NCBI GenBank assembly: GCA_016794505.1 | Contig: JAEUJZ010000037.1 | Span: forward strand, 310,001 to 374,000 | From: Myxococcales bacterium | GTDB lineage: Bacteria; Myxococcota_A; Polyangia; Palsa-1104; JAEUJZ01 | Direction: 5' to 3' | DNA: 64,000 nucleotides | In this document: positions 35,386 through 43,405 of the stretch, one piece after another | Position numbering within the stretch: the stretch's first letter is position 1 | Layout of the letters: each line of letters opens with the position of its first letter | Notes under the pieces: model-generated | The model's input: only the letters and a program-made list of their open reading frames with translations | Database searches by the model: none | Told to the model about the DNA's origin: nothing | Program-made: the position numbers and the translations under genes

Positions 35386-35865
35386 TTACGGGATGGAATA
35401 CATACTGCCGCGACCCTGCGTGCTATCCAGCTTGCTGCGCTTGAGCTTGCCGCCCTTGACCAACAGGGTCAGGTTGTTTTCCGCTTTGCCACGTCGCCCC
35501 GACGCTTCCCAGTGCTTGCGAATATCCTCGGTGGTAGCGCCGCCCTTTTCGCGAACAAACGTCATGATGAGCTGATCGCCGGTCATCTCGAACTTCCGCG
35601 ACCAAGGCGCCTTGCGAGACGAGCCCCGCTTGTCTGCTGCTGGCTTACGCCCCCGGCGCTTGCCCTTGCTGGGAGCTTCCGTGTCCGCGCGCTTCTTTCC
35701 TTTTTTTCCCCCTGCACCCCGCCCCGCAGAGGAAGGCGCGACGATTCCGAACGCCTTAAACGTTGCGTCGATTTCGGCAATCGCAGCTTCGTGCTGCTGC
35801 CGCTCCTGTCGCAGCTGATTGATCAGACGCGTCAGCTCCGATGCATTGGTGGTCTTGGTCGCCAT
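35386..35865 (-). CDS. Small lysine-rich winged-helix-like DNA-binding protein
   Basis: The 159-aa protein starts at the ATG at 35865. Residues 8-45 are a coiled coil (LTRLINQLRQERQQHEAAI), likely for oligomerisation. Residues 45-95 are a Lys/Arg/Gly linker with AT-hook-like KGKRRGRKP. Residues 95-159 form a compact domain resembling a winged helix (MTGDQLIMTFVREKGGATTEDIRKHWEASGR, then a basic wing ending in MYSIP). The coiled-coil plus basic C-terminal DNA-binding layout parallels H-NS-like nucleoid proteins, though I see no direct homology. It is transcribed convergently with malic enzyme and shares its terminator. Confidence 0.75.
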   Translation of the reverse strand: MATKTTNASELTRLINQLRQERQQHEAAIAEIDATFKAFGIVAPSSAGRGAGGKKGKKRADTEAPSKGKRRGRKPAADKRGSSRKAPWSRKFEMTGDQLIMTFVREKGGATTEDIRKHWEASGRRGKAENNLTLLVKGGKLKRSKLDSTQGRGSMYSIP

Positions 35866-36062
35866 GGTTTTGCCTCGCTGTTTGAGCATGCGGTGTAGGA
35901 ATCTGGTCCGTAGCCGTAATGATGGAACAGTACACAACGCAGAAATTGGGAACAAGCGTGAAAGTGTCCGTTCGCGCTGTGTGAATGCAGCAGCAGATAC
36001 TCCGAAACAGCCAGGCTGCCACCCCCATCGACGGAGGTATCGCGTCTTGATATGGTGCGCCC

Positions 36063-37769
36063 ATGGCAACAGCCACCCCAGGGCCGAACCGGCACGAGTC
36101 GCAGCAAGTGGTCATTCATTCCCCCGTCCCAGCGAGCCGGAGCGATACCTGTGCGGTCGCAGTCAGCCCGGAAGCAGAGAGGCAGAGCCAATCGCAGCCG
36201 GCTGGCCTTCCTGTGGGCATCGGGAATCCCGCGGCGGTCCCGCGAACCCCCCAGCGCCAGCCAAGCTCGACCATAGGCCGGAATGTGGAGCTGTCTGCGC
36301 AGGGCCTGGACGCACAGGGGGCCGGGGTCTGCCGCATGGCGGATCGCGAGGTTCACGTTCCGGGTCTGCTTCCCAATGAGACCGCGGATGTGCGAGTCCA
36401 CCACCTCAGCCCACATACCCAGGATGCCTGGGGGACCGTCAATCGGCGTCTCAGCGACTCAGCGGAACGCGTCCTGCCGTCCTGTGCGGGCTATGGGCTC
36501 TGCGGGGGATGTTCCCTGCAGCACATGCAGTACGACGCTCAGCTGCGTTGGAAAACGGAACGACTGGTCCGCGCCCTGCACGGAATTCCTGGAAGTCCCG
36601 GCGGGGTCTCATCCTGTATTGGGCCTGGCTGGCCCCCGTCCGATCGCGATGAGACATGGGAACGTGGCCCAGGGGGGCTGCCCCTGGGGTATCGCAGCCG
36701 TGTGAAGCTGGTGGCCGCGCACCGAGCGACAAGCGCGAGTTCCGCGACCGCCGCGCCGCTCTATTTCGGGTCCTATGTTCCACGTTCGCATGATGTTCTG
36801 GCGATGGCTGGCTGCCGTGTGAATGCGCCTTCCTTGACTGCGCTCGCTCACACGCTGGCCATCGAGCTGAATCGTGTGGGAGTGCGGGCCTATGACGAAA
36901 CCACGGCGCAGGGCGTGCTGCGCTATGTCCTTCTGCGGGAGTCTGCCGCCCACGAACAGCAGCTGAGCTTGGTTGTGGCCGAGCCCCCGTCTGCTGACGT
37001 GCTGGCCCAGCTAGCGGCGGCGCTTACGCACGCCCATCCGCCGCTTGTCAGCATAGTCCTGCATGAAAATCGCAGCCCCGGAAATGCGCTCTTGGCAGAC
37101 GAAGGATCGGAGACAGATGGCGACGCAGCCGATCGGCTGCTGCACGGCCCACCCTATCTTTGGGATGAAGTCGGGGGGCTGCCGCTGCGCATCTCGGCGC
37201 GTTCCTTTTTTCAAGTCAACCGCGCCACGGCTGCGCGGATCTATTCCGATGTCTGTAAACACGTGCGGTCCCTTTTGCTTCCGGGGCAGGCACAGCCTGT
37301 GGCCGCGCCTCTGCGGATCGTCGACCTGTACAGTGGGGTTGGTGGGCTGGGTCTAACGGTGCTGCGCGGGCTTCCCGGCAGCTCGCTTCTAGGGGTGGAA
37401 TGGAGCGCGAGCGCAAGCGCGGATGCGCAGGCCAGCGCAGCGCGGCTGGGTCTGTCCCACCAGGCTGACTTCCGCTGCGGTGCGGTCGAGACCCTGCTTG
37501 CCGATGCCGCGATCCGCGCGATGGCACAGGGGTGCGACGTCCTGTTATTGAACCCACCACGGCGCGGCTGCACACAAGACGTGTTGTCAGCGATCGTGTC
37601 GCTGCGTCCGCGCTGTGTCGTCTATGTCAGCTGTTCCCCCGAGAGCCTAGCCCGCGATCTGTCGGCCCTGACGAGCGCCGGGTATGCCTGGCTGCAGAGC
37701 ACGCCGTATGACATGCATCCGGGGACCCCGCACATCGAGTCAGTCACGATCTTGCGCGACGCGCGCTGA
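36063..37769 (+). CDS. rlmD: RlmD/RumA-type 23S rRNA (uracil-5-)-methyltransferase
   Basis: The 568-aa protein has a 65-residue non-conserved leader, a TRAM-like RNA-binding domain (about 70-130), 4Fe-4S ligands Cys141, Cys147, Cys150 and Cys251, an SAM-binding loop DLYSGVGGLGL and catalytic Cys in YVSCSPESLARDL. The family methylates U1939 of 23S rRNA (RlmD/RumA) or other pyrimidines (RlmC), so the exact site is provisional. The leader is longer than usual and rich in Pro/Gln/Ser. A start nearer the TRAM domain is possible, but the first 60 codons lack a better start. Confidence 0.88.
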   Translation: MATATPGPNRHESQQVVIHSPVPASRSDTCAVAVSPEAERQSQSQPAGLPVGIGNPAAVPRTPQRQPSSTIGRNVELSAQGLDAQGAGVCRMADREVHVPGLLPNETADVRVHHLSPHTQDAWGTVNRRLSDSAERVLPSCAGYGLCGGCSLQHMQYDAQLRWKTERLVRALHGIPGSPGGVSSCIGPGWPPSDRDETWERGPGGLPLGYRSRVKLVAAHRATSASSATAAPLYFGSYVPRSHDVLAMAGCRVNAPSLTALAHTLAIELNRVGVRAYDETTAQGVLRYVLLRESAAHEQQLSLVVAEPPSADVLAQLAAALTHAHPPLVSIVLHENRSPGNALLADEGSETDGDAADRLLHGPPYLWDEVGGLPLRISARSFFQVNRATAARIYSDVCKHVRSLLLPGQAQPVAAPLRIVDLYSGVGGLGLTVLRGLPGSSLLGVEWSASASADAQASAARLGLSHQADFRCGAVETLLADAAIRAMAQGCDVLLLNPPRRGCTQDVLSAIVSLRPRCVVYVSCSPESLARDLSALTSAGYAWLQSTPYDMHPGTPHIESVTILRDAR

Positions 37770-37826
37770 GAGCCCGCAGCCCAGTGTGAGCTGTTTTGTG
37801 CTCAAGCCGGCACTTAGGGAATAGCG

Positions 37827-38528
37827 ATGGCCAAGTCTGTTACCCACCTGCGCCTGGTCGAAACGCCGGCTGATCCGGGGGCTGGCACTGCCGCGTCGTC
37901 AGATCGGGCGACGGCGTCGCAGGCCACCCTTGCTGCAAGCGTGCGGCGCGGCGAGGCAACCGCAGGCGTGGCGGTTCATGATGTTCCCTGCTTGCCCTCA
38001 ACCAGCGATGGGCCGCCCTCGTGGGAACAGCTATTTCGTCTGTATGGACCCTATGTCGCGCAGGTTGCGCTGCGGGTCCTCGGTCGGGATGACGAGGTGG
38101 ATGACGTGGTGCAGGAAGTCTTTCTGGCCGTGATCTCGGACCTCGATAAGCTGCGCAACCCACTGTCGGTGCGCGGCTGGCTTAAGACGGTGACGGTGCG
38201 CAAGTCGTATCGCGTGCTCAAGCAGCGCAGCCGGCGGCGGCTGTGGGCGTTCTTGGGGCTGGGTGACAGTGCCGAGATTCCGGCGGCCTGTGGCAGCGAT
38301 TCCCTTTTGGCTCCGGGGTGCGGGACCGAAGACCGCGTCCTGCTCATGCGGATCTATCGTCTGCTCGACGAGCTACCCGCCAACGAGCGGCTGGCTTGGA
38401 CGCTGCGCCATATCGAAGGAGAGCAGGTTGAGGCCGTGGCCAGCCTGTGCGGCTGCAGCCTGGCAACTGCCAAGCGGCGCATCGCCGCCGCACAAACTTT
38501 TCTTGCAAGGACATTAGACGATGCCTAG
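37827..38528 (+). CDS. ECF-type RNA polymerase sigma factor
   Basis: The 233-aa protein has a 65-residue Ala/Pro/Ser-rich leader and then sigma region 2 (about 66-130: LFRLYGPYVAQVALRVLGRDDEVDDVVQEVFLAVI) and region 4 (about 175-228: LPANERLAWTLRHIEG, SLCGCSLATAKRRIAAA). This is the extracytoplasmic-function sigma pattern, with no region 1 or 3. An AGGGAATAG Shine-Dalgarno precedes the ATG. It overlaps the FecR/TPR gene by 8 bp, so the two are translated together. The downstream protein is the likely anti-sigma or signal partner, controlling envelope or metal-related genes. Confidence 0.9.
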   Translation: MAKSVTHLRLVETPADPGAGTAASSDRATASQATLAASVRRGEATAGVAVHDVPCLPSTSDGPPSWEQLFRLYGPYVAQVALRVLGRDDEVDDVVQEVFLAVISDLDKLRNPLSVRGWLKTVTVRKSYRVLKQRSRRRLWAFLGLGDSAEIPAACGSDSLLAPGCGTEDRVLLMRIYRLLDELPANERLAWTLRHIEGEQVEAVASLCGCSLATAKRRIAAAQTFLARTLDDA

Positions 38529-39966
38529 TCGGCAGGTTGACTTCCAATCGCAGCTTTGCGCCAGGGTCCGTGCAGAAGCGCAGCACGTGGATGTGTCCTG
38601 GACACCGGAGCGAGCCGAACGCATCCGCACGGCCATTGCGCAGCGACATGTGGCTGCGACTCGACGACGGAACGCTCTGCGCATGGGCGGCATCGCAGCG
38701 CTGTTTCTTGCGGCGCTGTGGCTGCCGCGCAGCGGTTCGCTGCGCCCGTGGAGAAAAGACGCAAGCGGTAGCCTTGCCCAGACAGCGGGCATTCCGCCGG
38801 ACAGTCATGCGACGGGAGGTGCGCCATCGTCCCCTGTGCCGCAGCCGCCGCTGGCAACAAACACCGCTGCGGCTGAAGCAGCCCAGCAGTCGTCGCTGCA
38901 CCTTGCGGATGGATCGTCCGCGCGGCCCCGCGGTCCAAGCGCGGTCGCCGTGCGGCAAGAGAGCGCATCCCGCGTGCTCGTCGAGCTTTTGCGCGGCGGC
39001 GCTGATTTTTCCGTCACCCCGTCCACAGCTCGGCAGTTTCGCGTGGCGGCTGGTGGCGTCACGGTCGAGTCTTCAGGGTCGTCTTTTTCCGTCGATAAGC
39101 AGCCTGTCGGCGCAGCGGACAAGACCGGCCTGCGCGTCACGGTCGCGGTCCGCGAAGGGCGCGTGCGCGTGTTTTGGGCGGGGCAGCAGGCGGTGCTGGT
39201 GGCGGGCGAGCGCGTCGAGTTTCAAGTCAGCGAGCGCAGCCTTGAGTTCACGCTGGGCCCCGCAAAAGTCGCGCCGGCCGCGAGTGCGTTGCCATCGTCG
39301 TCCCCATCAGAAGCGCGAACGGATCAAGGCGCGATCGATCGTGCTGCGTCACCGAGACCCAGGCAGCTTTCGGCGCGAGCGACAAGCGGCGCTTCTGCCC
39401 CAGCAAGCTGGCGTCAGCTGGCGCGCTCGGGAAAATTTGAGCAGGCCTATCAGCAAGCCTTTGCGCCGGCTCACGTTTCCTTTCTGCCGTCGCCTTCGCC
39501 GAACGCGGCTGAAGTCCACTTGTCGCCGCTCGTCGACGAAAATCCCGCGCCGGCAGATCTGCTGCTGCTCGCCGATGTCGCGCGTATGAGCCACCATCCC
39601 GCGTCGGCTGTAGCTCCGCTGCGGCGCTTGCTGGAACGGCACAGCGAGGATCCACGCGCGCCTCTGGCCGCATTCACACTGGGTCGCGTGCTGCTCGATG
39701 ACATGGGGCAGGCGCGAAAAGCAGCCGAGAGCTTTCGTCGTACGCAGACGCTGGATGAGGAAGGACCGCTCAGCCACGATGCACTGGCGCGCGAAGTCGA
39801 GGCGTGGGCGCGGGCCGGGGACCTGTCGCAGGCTCGCGAGCGAGCGCGCGAATACCTTCGTCGGTATCCAAGCGGTCGCCGTGCTGGCACAGTTCGCCGC
39901 ATGGCGGACCTGTCCGCCGCGCCCCCCGCAGAATCCACCGCCACAGCGAGCAGCCCGACGGAATAG
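38521..39966 (+). CDS. FecR-domain/TPR membrane protein, probable anti-sigma partner
   Basis: The 481-aa protein begins with about 50 cytoplasmic residues, a transmembrane helix (about 53-68, GGIAALFLAALWLP), a Ser/Ala/Pro linker and a FecR-like periplasmic region (about 150-240: RVLVELLRGGADFSV, FRVAAGGVTVESSGSSFSV). The C-terminal 180 residues contain TPR-type helices (about 340-450: DLLLLADVARMSHHPASAVAPLRRLLERH). FecR proteins pass an outer-membrane signal to the cognate sigma. The 8-bp overlap with the ECF gene makes this pairing likely. A tight N-terminal zinc-anti-sigma motif is absent, so it may regulate by another contact. Confidence 0.88.
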   Translation: MPSRQVDFQSQLCARVRAEAQHVDVSWTPERAERIRTAIAQRHVAATRRRNALRMGGIAALFLAALWLPRSGSLRPWRKDASGSLAQTAGIPPDSHATGGAPSSPVPQPPLATNTAAAEAAQQSSLHLADGSSARPRGPSAVAVRQESASRVLVELLRGGADFSVTPSTARQFRVAAGGVTVESSGSSFSVDKQPVGAADKTGLRVTVAVREGRVRVFWAGQQAVLVAGERVEFQVSERSLEFTLGPAKVAPAASALPSSSPSEARTDQGAIDRAASPRPRQLSARATSGASAPASWRQLARSGKFEQAYQQAFAPAHVSFLPSPSPNAAEVHLSPLVDENPAPADLLLLADVARMSHHPASAVAPLRRLLERHSEDPRAPLAAFTLGRVLLDDMGQARKAAESFRRTQTLDEEGPLSHDALAREVEAWARAGDLSQARERAREYLRRYPSGRRAGTVRRMADLSAAPPAESTATASSPTE

Positions 39967-39989
39967 CGCCTCGCGCTAGACCAAATCGC

Positions 39990-40652
39990 CTAGTAGTACG
40001 GCGCCGGAACCGCGGGCTCGTCGAGGCGTCGGCTGTACGAGAAGGCGTGGAACTCACCCGGCTCTTGGCGATGCACTTCGCACCACCACTGCTGCCCCTG
40101 TGTTTCTTCCCGCGTCTTTAGGCAGGCTGCGCACGGCGGCTCGATCGTCGGCAGGTTGTCGAGAACATGCGTGTCCTTGGGACGCACGACCAAGACCGCG
40201 CAGGGCGACAGCCGTACCGTGCGCTCGGCCACCGATCCCAAGAGCAGGTGGCGAACACCGCGACGGCCATGGGTGCCCACAACGACGAGATCGGCGCTGA
40301 TCTCGCCGGCTAGGCCTGCGATCTGTTCGGCGATCTTGCCCAGACGAATGTGGACGGTGCTCGGCACGCGTCGCGACGGATCCGGGCCCAGCATGCGATT
40401 GGTTTCGGCAATCAGCCGTTCCCGCATGTGATCGGTGATCTGCACCAGCGAGGCGCGACGATCTTGCAGCGGCACGATCTCGCTGGCTTCCTTGTCGACG
40501 ACTGCGACGACGTGCAGCTCAGCATAGGGATTCCGGCGAGCCAGCGAGATCGCTTCAGCAAACGCCAGAGAGCCCAGATCAGAAAAATCAGTGGCCACCA
40601 GGATGCGGTACTTTTCGGCAGACGAGCTGCCTTTATCGGTCTGTGTTTCCAT
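39990..40652 (-). CDS. Universal stress protein with Cys-rich C-terminal extension
   Basis: The 220-aa UspA-fold protein has residues 15-165 carrying the Rossmann-like core, starting YRILVATDFSDLG and ending with the ATP-binding signature GTHGRRGVRHLLLGSVAE. After the usual end near residue 165 there is an extra 55-residue tail with CAAC and a later Cys/His pair (WWCEVHR), a possible zinc knuckle, ending in an aromatic APYY. USPs act in the cytoplasm under nutrient, oxygen or heat stress. The next gene on the same strand encodes a cytochrome, 90 bp upstream, so the two could share transcription. Confidence 0.87.
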   Translation of the reverse strand: METQTDKGSSSAEKYRILVATDFSDLGSLAFAEAISLARRNPYAELHVVAVVDKEASEIVPLQDRRASLVQITDHMRERLIAETNRMLGPDPSRRVPSTVHIRLGKIAEQIAGLAGEISADLVVVGTHGRRGVRHLLLGSVAERTVRLSPCAVLVVRPKDTHVLDNLPTIEPPCAACLKTREETQGQQWWCEVHRQEPGEFHAFSYSRRLDEPAVPAPYY

Positions 40653-40742
40653 GACTTATTCTCCAGCGAGCGCGACGGCCACACCCCAGGTTCCCAGGGC
40701 CTGCGCGTCCCGCCGTTTGTCGATCGAAGCGGCGTGCATGCT

Positions 40743-41660
40743 TTAGCGCGTCGGGGTGTAGCGGGTCATCGGCGCGGACGAGACCGCTCGCATCCACTGC
40801 CAGAGAAGTCCGGCTTCCGCTTGCGAGACGTGCTTGAGCGCTGGCATCTGCTGCCAGGTCGCTTTGTATTCCACGCGATACGCGATGTGCATATACAGCT
40901 TCTGTTCCGTGCTGCGGTACGTGTGCAACGGCAGCGGCGTCGCATAGTCCCAGCCGAAGTGCGCTCCTACTTTGTTTACGCCGTGACAGAACTGGCAGTT
41001 CTGGCGAAACACTTCAAAGCCGGGACGCACGTCGGCGCTGGGGACAAACTGTCGATAGTACGCGGTGCCCTCGACGAACTCGATGCCGGTCAGCGATCCG
41101 GCCAAGCGCCACGGAGAGAAGTTGGCGAGCGCTGCCTCGGTCATCTCGGGATGCCAGCCATCGGCCACCACGATCTTGTTTCCCGAAAACGCCACCTGGC
41201 GAACGTCGGCATAGCCTTCGACGGACTTGTTCACCGGGGGTAGCTCCGTGCGATACGGCCCCTCGGCAGTGGTACTGCGCGACAGCGCCACGAACGGCGC
41301 CACGCGCTTCATCGTCGCCGCGTCACGAAACGGCAGCGGAATGACGACGCCGTTGTGAAAGTGAAGCAGCGCCAGATCCGTGCCCTTGGGCGGCGTGTAC
41401 TTGGCCCAGATGTCGCTGAGCGCGACGCCGCGGTAATACGCGCTGGAGCCGTACTGCACATCGGTCCGCTGCTCTTGCTTCTGCGGCAGCGACTCTAGAT
41501 CCACGGTCTGTGGGCTCTGTTTCGCCGGGTCCTGCTCTTTTTTGCCATACACCCCAGCGGCCCGAACCCATAGCTGAACAGGCTGAGCCGCCTCGGCATG
41601 GGCAGTCAGCGCCAGCGTCGAGGCCGCGATGAAGAACGATGAACCATTAGTAATTCGCAT
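40743..41660 (-). CDS. Periplasmic c-type cytochrome with sulfite-oxidase-like N-terminal domain
   Basis: The 305-aa protein starts at the ATG at 41660 and has a signal peptide ending AHAEA. Residues 30-190 resemble the substrate-domain fold of molybdopterin oxidoreductases of the sulfite-oxidase type (YYRGVALSDIWAKYTPP, VVIPLPFRD), but I see no clear Moco cysteine, so it may be a non-catalytic relic. A CxxCH haem motif (CQFCH) near residue 218 and a later Met-rich region (WQQMPALKHVS) fit a class I cytochrome domain. The start codon lies in a hairpin (41658-41680). Peroxiredoxin is the next upstream gene. A role in periplasmic electron transfer to thiols or sulfite is plausible. Confidence 0.85.
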   Translation of the reverse strand: MRITNGSSFFIAASTLALTAHAEAAQPVQLWVRAAGVYGKKEQDPAKQSPQTVDLESLPQKQEQRTDVQYGSSAYYRGVALSDIWAKYTPPKGTDLALLHFHNGVVIPLPFRDAATMKRVAPFVALSRSTTAEGPYRTELPPVNKSVEGYADVRQVAFSGNKIVVADGWHPEMTEAALANFSPWRLAGSLTGIEFVEGTAYYRQFVPSADVRPGFEVFRQNCQFCHGVNKVGAHFGWDYATPLPLHTYRSTEQKLYMHIAYRVEYKATWQQMPALKHVSQAEAGLLWQWMRAVSSAPMTRYTPTR

Positions 41661-41680
41661 TGCATTTTTTCGATGCAATG
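41658..41680 (-). promoter_or_regulatory. Hairpin overlapping the cytochrome start codon
   Basis: The perfect 8-bp inverted repeat CATTGCAT/ATGCAATG around a 7-nt A-rich loop (as mRNA) pairs the start codon of the cytochrome gene with bases upstream. This could hide the start site and make translation depend on an unfolding signal such as temperature or a ligand. No obvious Shine-Dalgarno lies inside the loop, so the function is inference. Confidence 0.5.
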
Positions 41681-41861
41681 TACGGGCCAGCGATTTCCTG
41701 GCCGGCCCGCCCCCAAAGCACGCGAAATCTGCGGACACGCGAGCGCACGCAGCAGGTCTTGCGCAGAGCCGGACAGGCTCTCCCCGCAGCGCCTGCGTCT
41801 TCCGGGGTTCACAGGTCGTGCCTTGGCGCCGCGCCGCAGCGGCTTGCCGCGGCCACGTGCG

Positions 41862-42356
41862 TTACTTCGCCGACAGGCCTGCAAGGACCTTTTGCGCGTG
41901 GCCCGCCACTTTCACCTTGCGATAGGCCGCGAGCAAGCGTCCGTCGGGCGCGATGACAAAGGTCGAGCGGATCAAGCCCATCGACTTCTTGCCATACATG
42001 TTCTTTTCCCCCCAAGCGCCATACGCCTGCGCGACGACCGCGCCCGGATCGGAAAGCAGCAGAAAGGGCAGCGAGAACTTGCTCTTGAACTTCTGGTGCG
42101 AAGCGACGCTGTCCGGGCTGATTCCGAGGATGACGGCGTTTTGCTGCGCATAGGCCGCCTGCGCATCGCGGAAGTCACAGCTTTCCTGCGTACATCCGGG
42201 CGTGTTGTCCTTGGGATAGAAATACAGAACCACGCTGCGGCCACGGAGCTCGCGCAGCGTATGCAGGGCGCCGTCATCGCCGTATAGCTCAAACTCTGGC
42301 GCCGACTGTCCGACGGTGGCAACAGCGACGTGGGGGACTTCGGATGTGCTCATCAT
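41862..42356 (-). CDS. bcp: Thioredoxin-dependent peroxiredoxin, BCP/PrxQ type
   Basis: The 164-aa protein starts at the ATG at 42356, or the adjacent ATG at 42353, behind GAGGAAG. The peroxidatic Cys is in DNTPGCTQESC with the resolving Cys five residues later, the PrxQ spacing that forms an intramolecular disulfide. YFYPKDNTPGCT and LLSDPGAVVAQAYG are family signatures. It reduces hydroperoxides with thioredoxin in the cytoplasm. It is followed on the same strand by the cytochrome gene after 201 bp. Confidence 0.93.
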   Translation of the reverse strand: MMSTSEVPHVAVATVGQSAPEFELYGDDGALHTLRELRGRSVVLYFYPKDNTPGCTQESCDFRDAQAAYAQQNAVILGISPDSVASHQKFKSKFSLPFLLLSDPGAVVAQAYGAWGEKNMYGKKSMGLIRSTFVIAPDGRLLAAYRKVKVAGHAQKVLAGLSAK

Positions 42357-42485
42357 GGTTGGCTTCCTCGCGCCGCTGCTCTTATGTCGTCGCACCGGAA
42401 GCTGTCAAGCGAGCCCAGCCACGATTCTTCGTCGACCGCCAAGGCCCTCGCCTTCCGCGGTATAGTGATGGTTTACGACGTGTGT

Positions 42486-43331
42486 ATGGCCAAGCACAGG
42501 AATGCAGCGCAGCTACGCCGATGGGGTCGTGGATTCCTATTTCTTGTGACATTCCTTTTTTCGTCACAAGCGCCAGCCAGCATCCAAGACGACGCCGCGT
42601 TTCGCGAACAGTATCTGCGCGCCAGCAAGCTGTACGCCGCCAAGGACTATGCGGCGGCCATTCCGGTGCTGCAAGCCGCGTACGCCCTCCAGCCGGCGCC
42701 TCAGCTTCTTTACAACATCGGGCAGGCCTATCGCCGCTTGGAACAGTGGTCTTCCGCCCGCGTGTATTTCGAGATGTATGCCGCCCTGAGCCGCGATCTG
42801 ACGCCGCCGGCCCGCGCTGCGTTGGAAAGTGTGCTCAACGAAGTGAGCGAACGCGAGCGCGCCGAGCGCCGGCCCGAGGTCATCGAAAAGACGCGCACGC
42901 TGGTGATCCAAGAAGAAAAGCCACTGCCGCGCTGGCTGCGTCCCCTGGGAATCTCGGCGGGTGCAAGCGGCCTGGGAATCGCCACGGCCGGCGCCGTCCT
43001 TTGGGGTCTGCACGGCCAGTGCGCGCAGCCAGCCGAGCCTCCGGCGACGCAGTGCATGCAAGTCTTCAACAGTGACCGCCTGGGGGTCGCGCTGACGGCC
43101 GCAGGCGTTGGGCTTCTGGCGGTGGGCGCAGTGACCTTTGGTCTGTCCTTTCGTCGTCCCAGCCGCCCGCAAAAGCGTGTCGAACGGGACAGCGTGCTAG
43201 AAGAACAGCTCATCGTTCCGTCGGTCCAGCTCACTGGTGAGCCACCGCCGAGCGGCTGGAACAAGGACGGTACGCAAGTGGAGCCCCCGCCCGCTGGCTG
43301 GGGTCCAGACGGCCAGCGCCTGCCGTATTAG
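42486..43331 (+). CDS. Secreted TPR-domain protein
   Basis: The 281-aa protein starts at the ATG at 42486 (MAKHRN); an in-frame ATG at 42468 would lengthen the signal. It has a signal peptide (FLFLVTFLFSSQAPAS), then TPR-like helices (about 35-110, YLRASKLYAAKDYAAAIPVLQAAYAL), a charged helix, two hydrophobic segments (about 155-175 and 195-215) that may be membrane anchors, and a Pro/Gly repeat tail (PPPSGWNKDG, PPPAGWGPDG). Such TPR proteins often precede kinase genes in myxobacteria and may scaffold envelope complexes. The downstream kinase starts 75 bp away on the same strand, so the pair is probably functionally linked. Confidence 0.8.
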   Translation: MAKHRNAAQLRRWGRGFLFLVTFLFSSQAPASIQDDAAFREQYLRASKLYAAKDYAAAIPVLQAAYALQPAPQLLYNIGQAYRRLEQWSSARVYFEMYAALSRDLTPPARAALESVLNEVSERERAERRPEVIEKTRTLVIQEEKPLPRWLRPLGISAGASGLGIATAGAVLWGLHGQCAQPAEPPATQCMQVFNSDRLGVALTAAGVGLLAVGAVTFGLSFRRPSRPQKRVERDSVLEEQLIVPSVQLTGEPPPSGWNKDGTQVEPPPAGWGPDGQRLPY

Positions 43332-43405
43332 CGGATTCCTTTTTCATTCCGTTTTCTTTGGTAATTGACATCCATTTGTCTCAATAAAGGAGTCACAGAG
43401 CCACG

